Source: a bacterium (GTDB taxonomy: Bacteria; Zhuqueibacterota; Zhuqueibacteria; Residuimicrobiales; Residuimicrobiaceae). Taken from it: a stretch of DNA of 18,561 bases. Both the position numbers and the translations under genes were made by a program. The DNA is taken from contig JAAYTV010000217.1 of the NCBI GenBank assembly GCA_012523655.1, forward strand, positions 1 through 18,561, in the 5' to 3' direction. Under the pieces are notes generated by a model, which did not search any database, was not told the origin of the DNA, and worked only from the letters and a program-made list of their open reading frames with translations. Shown here one piece after another: positions 1-5,887 of this stretch (its first letter is position 1; each line of letters starts with the position of its first letter).

Positions 1-175
1 AAACACCAGGCAGGGATGATGGTATTCTTTTTACTTGATTTATTGAACCGCAGTGCATATCTTTAGATGAGGGGATTGGGGAACCACCGCGTGGGGGTCA
101 TACCATCGTTTCGCACGTGTCGTGCTGAACACGCTAATCTTCACTAAAAATAACGGTTGTCATCGGAAAGAGAAT
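1..175 (+). other. Upstream leader; no complete gene
   Basis: Frame 1 is open from the window edge to a TAG at 64-66 (21 codons) and could be the tail of an upstream gene, but nothing in it is recognisable. After the candidate promoter the leader carries two short hairpins: CCAC/GTGG at 84-94 and GCACG-TGT-CGTGC at 113-125. The longer open frame starting with GTG at 122 lacks a ribosome binding site and would bury the signal peptide, so I treat this stretch as untranslated leader. Confidence 0.4.
35..63 (+). promoter_or_regulatory. Candidate promoter upstream of the export-protein gene
   Basis: TTGATT at 35-40 and TATCTT at 58-63 are separated by exactly 17 bp, the usual sigma-70 spacing. 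The same -10 hexamer and spacer recur at 1186-1214 ahead of the Wzc-like gene. Transcription would begin near position 70 and leave a leader of about 105 nt before the ATG at 176. TATCTT matches TATAAT at only four of six bases, so this is a prediction from spacing and recurrence. Confidence 0.4.
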
Positions 176-1090
176 ATGTACGATCTCCGCAAGTTCGTAT
201 TTATTGTCCTCCTTTTATGGTTGCCGCTTTTGCTTTTCGGCCAGGAGCGGCTGATCAAGCCGGGAGACGCCATCGAGATTATCGCTCCGCAGACCGAGGG
301 GTTGAGCAGAATCGTCATCGTCAAACAGGATGGGACCGTGGAATTCCCTGGTTTGCAGGGATTGCCCATTGACGGAGTTACGTTGCAACGATTCAAGGAG
401 GTTTTGGTCAATCAGCTGAGTTCGTTCATGGGCAGCACCCCTCTGTTGATGGTGCGGTTCAGTGAAAGTTATCCCATTAAAATTAATGTATTAGGGCAGG
501 TTGCGCGGCCCGGGTTATATCAGATCGCCAACACGGCCACTTTGCAGGGCGCGATTGGGGCGGCAGGCGGGTTCATTCCAGGCGCCCAGCTCGCCAGGAT
601 CAGGCTGATCAGCAAGGAAGATGGCGAAGAGACAGAACAGTTGGTAAACATGGAGCAATTTTATCTTCAGGGCGATCCCTCCATGTTGCCTTTGCTCAAA
701 GATGATGACACTGTTGTGGTGCCGGGCAATCCCCTGGCGACCAATGTCAAGGTGCTTGGAGAAGTTGAAAATCCAGGAAGTTACGAGGTTTTTTTTAAAA
801 GCACTGTGTTGGATGTTATTTTTATGGCCGGCGGACCCACCGAAAACGCCAGCCTGAAAAAAGTTAAAATCGTCTCTTTTACGGGTCAGGATTCACGTGA
901 GGTATCGATCAATATCAAAGAGCTCATGGCTTCAAAGGGGTTCGGAACGATCCCGATCGTTGTGCCCGGTGATGTCGTTTTTATTCCCGAAAAGAAGTTG
1001 AGCTGGAGCAAATTCTTTAATTTTGTCCGTGACGCATCGGCATTGGCCACCCTATATTACCTGATCGATGTGACACGCGATGATAATTAA
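176..1090 (+). CDS. Wza-like polysaccharide export protein (Poly_export + two SLBB domains)
   Basis: Outer-membrane or periplasmic export protein of the OPX (Wza) class, the exit channel for exopolysaccharide. The ATG at 176 is chosen because GGAAAGAGA lies just upstream and because residues 1-22 then form a clear signal peptide: Arg/Lys near the start, a Leu-rich core and FGQE at the likely cleavage site. There is no lipobox Cys, so unlike E. coli Wza it is probably not a lipoprotein. Residues 25-100 match the polysaccharide-export domain (LIKPGDAIEI, then DGTVEFPGL). SLBB-type repeats follow at about 102-160 (VLGQVARPGLYQI) and 191-240 (VLGEVENPGSYEV). A hydrophobic stretch at about 285-298 may be the C-terminal helix that spans the outer membrane in Wza. 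It is 304 aa, slightly shorter than Wza. It precedes the Wzc-like gene, its usual partner, but a 0.7-kb gap separates them. The family call is firm; the exact polymer is unknown. Confidence 0.93.
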   Translation: MYDLRKFVFIVLLLWLPLLLFGQERLIKPGDAIEIIAPQTEGLSRIVIVKQDGTVEFPGLQGLPIDGVTLQRFKEVLVNQLSSFMGSTPLLMVRFSESYPIKINVLGQVARPGLYQIANTATLQGAIGAAGGFIPGAQLARIRLISKEDGEETEQLVNMEQFYLQGDPSMLPLLKDDDTVVVPGNPLATNVKVLGEVENPGSYEVFFKSTVLDVIFMAGGPTENASLKKVKIVSFTGQDSREVSINIKELMASKGFGTIPIVVPGDVVFIPEKKLSWSKFFNFVRDASALATLYYLIDVTRDDN

Positions 1091-1111
1091 AGCGGATCGA
1101 GCAAAGAGGTG

Positions 1112-1166
1112 GCCTGCTTTATCTACCGGCCGCCTGATCGCAGGCACAGGCAAAGGTCGCTGCCTG
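1112..1166 (+). repeat. Clustered GCCTG/CAGGC inverted repeats
   Basis: GCCTG occurs at 1112-1116, 1132-1136 and 1162-1166 (inside TGCCTG at 1161-1166). A tandem CAGGCACAGGCA lies at 1141-1152. The copies form alternative hairpins: 1132-1136 with 1141-1145 (loop ATCG), and 1147-1152 with 1161-1166 (8-nt loop). The cluster ends 19 bp before the -35 of the candidate promoter at 1186, a position typical of an activator or response-regulator site. It could instead be the end of the upstream transcript, although no T-run follows. Confidence 0.5.
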
Positions 1167-1185
1167 AGGTTGTGCGAAAAATGTA

Positions 1186-1214
1186 TTGACTTTATGTATT
1201 GAATAATATATCTT
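1186..1214 (+). promoter_or_regulatory. Candidate sigma-70-type promoter for the Wzc-like gene
   Basis: TTGACT at 1186-1191 matches the -35 consensus at five of six bases. TATCTT lies at 1209-1214 after a 17-bp spacer, in an AT-rich stretch. The arrangement matches the candidate promoter at 35-63. The same bases also partly fit a Bacteroidota-style promoter (TTG, about 20 bp, TAnnTT), so the sigma factor is uncertain. Confidence 0.5.
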
Positions 1215-1269
1215 ACAAATGAAAGGTATTCTATACATTCATCGAATGGCACGGGAGAAAGAGGAACCC

Positions 1270-1380
1270 ATGTCTTCGTTGAATCCATGCCACGCCACGC
1301 CCTTGTCATGCAGCAAAAATGGACCGACGCACCAAAATTTAATTTCTCAACCAAGTGATTTCAAAAGTCCAGGGATCTGA
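1270..1380 (+). CDS. Possible 36-aa leader peptide
   Basis: The ATG at 1270 is preceded by GAGAAAGAGGAA at a workable distance and opens a 36-codon frame ending in TGA at 1378-1380. The peptide is polar (Ser, Pro, Asn and two Cys) with no signal peptide or membrane segment and resembles nothing I know. Its only support is the ribosome binding site and its place about 50 nt after the predicted transcription start of the candidate promoter. It could be a small regulatory peptide or a chance frame. Confidence 0.2.
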   Translation: MSSLNPCHATPLSCSKNGPTHQNLISQPSDFKSPGI

Positions 1381-1422
1381 ATAGCTGCTCTCCTCATTCC
1401 TGTCCTTTTGCCGTGAAGAGTC

Positions 1423-1477
1423 GTCGATACTGCCTATCGGCGGTCCGCTGTTATCATTTAGCTCCACCAGTGTGGAG
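1423..1477 (+). other. Two adjacent hairpins in the presumed kinase-gene leader
   Basis: The first pairs CGATA (1425-1429) with TATCG (1435-1439), extended outward by one wobble and one G-C pair to 1423-1441. The second is CTCCAC (1462-1467) and GTGGAG (1472-1477) around the loop CAGT. Neither is followed directly by a T-run, so they are not standard terminators. They may structure a long leader RNA; I recognise no riboswitch. Confidence 0.3.
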
Positions 1478-1517
1478 ATGGATTATCTTTTAAACCCACT
1501 TTACAATTGTTTTATTA

Positions 1518-1706
1518 ATGAATTGTCAGTGGACTCGGCAAATCTCTGAACTGGCGATTTGGCTAATCCAGGCGATTCATGGAATGGTTGCGGCTGCTTT
1601 TTTTTCTGGAAGCCTGGCCGTGATCCTCTGGGGTGTTTACCGCTGGTGCAGGCTTGAGAGGGTCTGTGACAGCGGATGCATAGGATGCTGGATTATCAGG
1701 ATATAA
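1518..1706 (+). CDS. Possible 62-aa small membrane peptide
   Basis: ATG at 1518, stop at 1704-1706. Residues about 12-43 are hydrophobic with Trp, Ala, Phe, Leu and Ile and could form one or two membrane segments. The tail has three Cys (RVCDSGCIGC). No ribosome binding site is visible, and I recognise no family. It lies just upstream of the co-polymerase kinase, so a small membrane partner is conceivable, but a chance frame is at least as likely. Confidence 0.15.
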   Translation: MNCQWTRQISELAIWLIQAIHGMVAAAFFSGSLAVILWGVYRWCRLERVCDSGCIGCWIIRI

Positions 1707-1788
1707 ATTGGATGTGGAGGGAGCAACGGTTTTTACCTGAACGAGTTTGCATGGCATCGCTCAGTCCCATTCCTCATCGGGGAGAATA

Positions 1789-4203
1789 GTGTCTGATATG
1801 GATGAAAGACATTTTTTGCGCGACAAGAACTTTGAACATCTGATCCGATCGCATCAGGATCGCCAGCCGGATAAAGCGGGAGAGGAGTATTTTGCCTTTG
1901 ATCGATCTTCAGAGCCGCGGTTCGAGTCACCGGGCGAAGGCCGGAAAACCAAGCCAGAGGATGAACTCGGTTCCTACAGCAGTAAGGCTGACCGACCCAG
2001 TGATTCGGTCTATTACCAGAGTTCGGCTCTAATTGACTTTTTCCATCTTGTGTACAAACGAAAGTGGCTGATCGCGCTCTGCACGATGGTGATTGTGATT
2101 CCGGTCTTCATTTGGCTGATGACCGTAACGCCCATCTACGAAACGGAAGCCTCCATCATATATGAGGAGACAAACGACACGGCTTTTCTGCTTGATTTGG
2201 GACAATCCTTTTACAGCAAGAGCGCTATTTTAAACATGCTCGAGCAGATTAAGAGCCGTTCCCTGGCCACCGAAGTGGCAAAGAGTCTGCCCGAAGAGAT
2301 CGTTCGAACGTTCAAGTTGCCCGAACAGCCGGATAAAAATTTTTCCCGAGAACGATTCATCGCCGCTTCGATTATGAATAATCTGGATGTTCAAAATGTT
2401 CGCGGGGCGGACATCATTAAAATCAGGATTCAGGCCAGCGATCCGATCGTGGCCAAGACCATCGCCGATGCTTATGTCGATCACATCATCGACTGGTTTC
2501 TGCAAAAAAATCGAAAAGAGATATCCAACATCCGTAATTTCGTCGAAAGTCAGATCTCTGTTTTTCAGGACAAGCTGGGCAAGGCGGAAGAAGAGCTGCT
2601 GAATTTCAAGGAACAGAACGATTGGATCAAACTGAGTGAGGCCTCCTCCGAGGTACTTTCCAGTTTGACGGATGTAGAGGTTGCCTACACGCAGGCAAAG
2701 ACTGAGCGGGAGGTGCTGGAGCAGCGCAAACGATATATCGAGCAGAAAAAACAAGAGCTGCTTCCTTCGCTGGTGGTCTCTGACAATCAGGCGGTGCAAC
2801 AGATCAAGCGTGAATTGGTGACATTGGAGAGGCAATACGCCGAGCTTCAGCAGCAGCAAGGGCCGGACAGCCAAAAATCATTGGCATCCCTGAAGGATCG
2901 AATCAATCGAACTAAGCGGGAGTTGATTGATGAGCTGATGAAAAACGGCGTAAGGGAAAATCTGGCCGACCCGCTGTCGCAAATTCGCTATCTCCTGCAG
3001 GAATCCATCAACCTAGAAGTAGAGTTGGAAAGCTACAAAGCCCGCGAGCAGGGCTTGCGCAATACCCTGAATGAGCAGAACAGCAAATTGCAAACGCTCC
3101 CCAAGCAGGAACTGGAGTTGGCGCGCCTCATTCGCACCAAGGAGGTGAACGACAAGATCTATTCCCTCCTTTTGGAAAAGCGGGAAGAAGCCCGCATCAC
3201 TGAGGCCGGCAAAGTGGGCGATGTGCGGGTGGTCGATTATGCCGATCTGCCGGACCATCCAATCAAGCCGCAAAAAAGGAAAACCCTCTCCCTCGCTCTG
3301 GCGTTGGGGCTCTCCCTGGGCATGGGTCTTACCTTTTTATTGCACTCTCTTGATAATTCGCTGAAAACCGAGCAGGACATTGAAAAATTTCTCGACCTGC
3401 CTGTGCTCGCCGCCATTCCCCAGATCGCCTCCAACGGAGCGCTGCACCGGTTCGGTAAAAAGCAAGATCCCGGCAATCAGTATCTTGTAAAAACCATCTC
3501 GCACATCATGACTCAATCCCATATCTTTGAGGCCTATCGCTCCCTGCAATTGAATTTTTCATTTTTTAATCCGGATAAAAATCTTAAATCCATCCTGGTA
3601 ACCAGCTCATCGCCTGGAGAGGGCAAAACCCTGACCGCATTGAATATCGCGCAGTTCTATGCCCGGGAGGGAACCAATACACTTTTAATTGATTGTGATT
3701 TACGGCGGCCGATGATTCATCACGCGATCAAGCTCGATCAATCCCCGGGATTATCCAATTTTTTGGCGGATAGGGCGGCGGCCCCGCATTCCTATATTCA
3801 GATCCTGAACTCTGACCAATTTTCCTATTCCCTTTCCGTATTGACCAGCGGAACGCTGCCCCCCAATCCTTCTGAACTGCTGAAATCAAAGCGGATGGCA
3901 GATCTGCTCGCCCAGCTTCAGGAGGCTTATGAATTGATCATCATCGATGCCCCGCCGGTCATCGCGGTGACCGATCCCATCCTCATCGGTAAAAAGGTGG
4001 ATGGGGTGTTGTTGGTTCTACGATCTGGAAAAACCACCTATGAGGCCGCTATGAAGGCGAAAAAAATACTGGAAAACAGCCGGATTGAAATAATCGGTTG
4101 TCTCTTGAACGATATCGATCTGAAAAACCGTTACGGCTATTACAAAAATTTTTATTATTACTCGGGAAAAAAAGCTGTCCAAAGTGGTTCCTACCATGCC
4201 TGA
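1789..4203 (+). CDS. Wzc-like polysaccharide co-polymerase / autophosphorylating tyrosine kinase (BY-kinase)
   Basis: Inner-membrane protein that sets chain length and couples polymer export to the outer-membrane channel. GTG at 1789 is preferred because CGGGGAG (1778-1784) precedes it at proper spacing; ATG at 1798 and TTG at 1747 are alternatives. Numbering from 1789 (804 aa): a polar, probably disordered N-terminal extension (1 to about 78); a Wzz-type start with TM1 (about 93-112); a long Glu/Gln-rich coiled-coil periplasmic region; a GNVR-type segment ending in the Pro-rich DLPDHPIKPQ; TM2 (about 500-520); then the kinase. Kinase motifs are Walker A SSPGEGKT (607-614), Walker A' LLIDCDLRR with D635 and D637, and Walker B IIIDAPP with D720. 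The C-terminus carries the Tyr cluster RYGYYKNFYYY, the expected autophosphorylation site. All parts are intact, in the single-polypeptide layout of Gram-negative Wzc. No partner phosphatase is visible here. Confidence 0.93.
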   Translation: MSDMDERHFLRDKNFEHLIRSHQDRQPDKAGEEYFAFDRSSEPRFESPGEGRKTKPEDELGSYSSKADRPSDSVYYQSSALIDFFHLVYKRKWLIALCTMVIVIPVFIWLMTVTPIYETEASIIYEETNDTAFLLDLGQSFYSKSAILNMLEQIKSRSLATEVAKSLPEEIVRTFKLPEQPDKNFSRERFIAASIMNNLDVQNVRGADIIKIRIQASDPIVAKTIADAYVDHIIDWFLQKNRKEISNIRNFVESQISVFQDKLGKAEEELLNFKEQNDWIKLSEASSEVLSSLTDVEVAYTQAKTEREVLEQRKRYIEQKKQELLPSLVVSDNQAVQQIKRELVTLERQYAELQQQQGPDSQKSLASLKDRINRTKRELIDELMKNGVRENLADPLSQIRYLLQESINLEVELESYKAREQGLRNTLNEQNSKLQTLPKQELELARLIRTKEVNDKIYSLLLEKREEARITEAGKVGDVRVVDYADLPDHPIKPQKRKTLSLALALGLSLGMGLTFLLHSLDNSLKTEQDIEKFLDLPVLAAIPQIASNGALHRFGKKQDPGNQYLVKTISHIMTQSHIFEAYRSLQLNFSFFNPDKNLKSILVTSSSPGEGKTLTALNIAQFYAREGTNTLLIDCDLRRPMIHHAIKLDQSPGLSNFLADRAAAPHSYIQILNSDQFSYSLSVLTSGTLPPNPSELLKSKRMADLLAQLQEAYELIIIDAPPVIAVTDPILIGKKVDGVLLVLRSGKTTYEAAMKAKKILENSRIEIIGCLLNDIDLKNRYGYYKNFYYYSGKKAVQSGSYHA

Positions 4204-4553
4204 GCAGGGATTCACGGCTGACTCGCTCCATTGGACCACACTCGCGTGGCTGGTGGGGGAGAAATGGGTTGCAAAGGCCGTTGTGTTTCAATCAATCAAG
4301 AACTTGTCCGTCGATAGAGATGACACTCTATTGACCTAGTGAATTCTGGAATGGGGTTTCATTTTGTTTGGTGAAAGGGCCTGAGCTGCTCTTCGAGCGG
4401 TTCATCGTCGTGGGAAGAGGATTTTTCTTAATGATCTTCTGCCTCTCCGAACTCATGTGACTGAGATGGCGGAGCTGTAGCAAAAGTACATTCCATTACT
4501 CCGGCGGCGACCACGGTTCGGTTGTTGGAGCCGGCGAAGGAGGAAGGTGCCCT
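4204..4553 (+). other. Gene-free gap between kinase and sugar-transferase genes
   Basis: About 350 bp with no convincing gene on either strand. Open frames entering it are continuations of shadows of the kinase gene. I see no good intrinsic terminator after 4203. A TTGACC at 4331-4336 has no matching -10 at 16-18 bp. The only clear signal is the strong ribosome binding site at its end (4538-4547). Confidence 0.5.
4538..4547 (+). promoter_or_regulatory. Strong ribosome binding site supporting a TTG start
   Basis: AGGAGGAAGG lies 6 nt (from its last G) upstream of TTG at 4554. A GTG at 4547 is in another frame, and no ATG is available nearby, so this site decides the TTG start of the sugar-transferase gene. 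Confidence 0.65.
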
Positions 4554-5858
4554 TTGAAGACGCGTGCTGATTTTTTTCGAGAACTGAATAAAATCCGAAA
4601 ACGGGGCTTGTTAAAATCAGGCCGGCGAGCCATCAATTTATGCTCTCTCGACCAACTCAAACAGCGAATGGCGGTCGAAAAGCGAAGATCGGAGCGTGAA
4701 GGCTATAAATCATCGACCGTTTATTTCAGCTTAATAAACCTGATCGACAAACATGGACCGTCTCAGAACTTCCGGATTGAGAACGTCGCTAAATTGATCA
4801 GTCGGACCATCCGTTCCACGGACATGATTTCCATCTACAGCAGCTCAGTGGTTTTAATGATCCTGTTTGATGCGGATCCCAGTGGAGCGCAGTCCGCCTG
4901 CAAGCGGATCGTCGAAAAAATAAAGGATCGCTATTCATCTGACGGCCGAATGGATCCCAGCGATTTTTCCATCAAAATACTGTCCTTTCCGGAAAGAAAA
5001 AGCGAAAAGGTCGAATTGGAGGACAGTTCAGGGGGACCATCGTCTCCGGTCGTGTCCCAGCCCGCCGCCGCATCCGACATAATCAACGAAATGACTTTTA
5101 AAAGAACCTATCTAAGCAATCTCAATTTGTGCATCAGCAGCTACAATGGATCGCTGGCTACCGTGCCGATGGAGAAACTATTCTCTCTAAACGAAGAACT
5201 GGTTCACAAGTCTCTCGCCGTATTTCAAAAACTGGTTAAAAGATGGGTAGACATTCTCGGCTCTCTGACAGTGATCTTGCTGTTATCTCCCATCATGGCG
5301 GCTGTCGCTCTGACGGTGAAACTCACTTCGCGTGGCCCTGTTCTCTTTAAACAAATCCGGGTCGGGTATCAGGGCAAGACTTTTATCTTTCAGAAATTCC
5401 GGTCCATGGTGGCCGCTAGTGAGGACAGCATCCACCGGGAGTATGTTCACCGATTGATTGCCGGTGAGCATGATCAAATCAACCTGGGAACTAGAAAGGA
5501 CCCGCTCTTTAAGCTGGTGAATGATCCACGGATTACGCCGTTCGGCCGATTCTTGAGAAAGACCAGTCTGGATGAATTGCCGCAGCTATTTAATGTGTTG
5601 AAAGGCGAGATGAGCCTGGTCGGGCCACGACCGCCCATTCCCTATGAGGTCCACGACTATAAAAATTGGCATTATCGCAGAATTCTCGGCGTAAAACCGG
5701 GGATCACAGGCCTATGGCAGGTTTCCGGCAGGAATCGGACTACTTTCGATGAAATGGTGCGCCTAGATATTTATTATGCTGAAAATTGGTCGCTGCTGAT
5801 GGACCTGAGAATCATGGTGAGAACTTTGAAGGTTATTCTGGCTGCGGATGGAACCTAA
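4554..5858 (+). CDS. Polyprenyl-phosphate sugar-1-phosphate transferase with degenerate GGDEF-like N-terminal domain
   Basis: Predicted initiating enzyme: transfers a sugar-1-phosphate from a nucleotide sugar to undecaprenyl phosphate on the inner membrane. Start TTG at 4554 is set by AGGAGGAAGG. Residues about 229-434 are a full bacterial sugar transferase domain: KRWVDILGSL, a single hydrophobic reentrant helix (about 235-256), SRGPVLFKQIRVG, FQKFRSM, the catalytic Asp-Glu pair D340-E341 in TSLDELPQL, SLVGPRPP and KPGITGLWQVSGRN. There is no four-helix WbaP-type membrane domain. Instead residues about 42-145 resemble a GGDEF/nucleotide-cyclase fold: a STVYFSLINL strand, then IRSTDMISIYSSSVVLMILF, where YSSSVV replaces the RYGGDEF loop, then an Ala/Lys helix. 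Active-site residues are missing, so it would be a sensor or scaffold, not a cyclase. A Ser/Pro linker follows at about 157-175. Sugar specificity cannot be read from the sequence. Confidence 0.9.
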   Translation: MKTRADFFRELNKIRKRGLLKSGRRAINLCSLDQLKQRMAVEKRRSEREGYKSSTVYFSLINLIDKHGPSQNFRIENVAKLISRTIRSTDMISIYSSSVVLMILFDADPSGAQSACKRIVEKIKDRYSSDGRMDPSDFSIKILSFPERKSEKVELEDSSGGPSSPVVSQPAAASDIINEMTFKRTYLSNLNLCISSYNGSLATVPMEKLFSLNEELVHKSLAVFQKLVKRWVDILGSLTVILLLSPIMAAVALTVKLTSRGPVLFKQIRVGYQGKTFIFQKFRSMVAASEDSIHREYVHRLIAGEHDQINLGTRKDPLFKLVNDPRITPFGRFLRKTSLDELPQLFNVLKGEMSLVGPRPPIPYEVHDYKNWHYRRILGVKPGITGLWQVSGRNRTTFDEMVRLDIYYAENWSLLMDLRIMVRTLKVILAADGT

Positions 5859-5887
5859 CCGCAGCCGCCAAACGCACAGGATGCGAT

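Larger units (their letters stand above)
1091..1788 (+). other. Long gene-poor region between export and kinase genes
   Basis: About 700 bp with no confident gene. It holds clustered inverted repeats (1112-1166), a candidate promoter (1186-1214), a 36-codon ORF with a good ribosome binding site (1270-1380), two hairpins (1423-1441 and 1462-1477) and a 62-codon ORF with a membrane-like segment (1518-1706). If the promoter is right, the Wzc-like mRNA has a leader of roughly 570 nt, unusually long for a bacterial gene. Confidence 0.6.

Noticed and set aside
122..175. Longer version of the export protein starting at GTG 122
   Set aside because: No ribosome binding site, and the extension would place 18 residues before a clear signal peptide that begins at ATG 176.
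1247..1263. Possible sigma-54 promoter: TGGCACG matches the -24 element
   Set aside because: The -12 element is absent: AAAGA stands where TTGCA/T is expected.
1437..1447. Possible ops/JUMPstart element (GGCGGT) upstream of the kinase gene, with a similar string near 15513
   Set aside because: The ops core GGCGGTAG is not complete at either place.
2230..2874. 214-codon open frame on the - strand within the kinase gene
   Set aside because: Lies entirely inside the well-supported Wzc-like gene, opposite its coiled-coil region; low-complexity Leu/Gln composition is expected of the complement.
5786..5887. Longer version of the amidotransferase starting at 5786
   Set aside because: It would bury the N-terminal Cys nucleophile and overlap the sugar-transferase gene by more than 70 bp.
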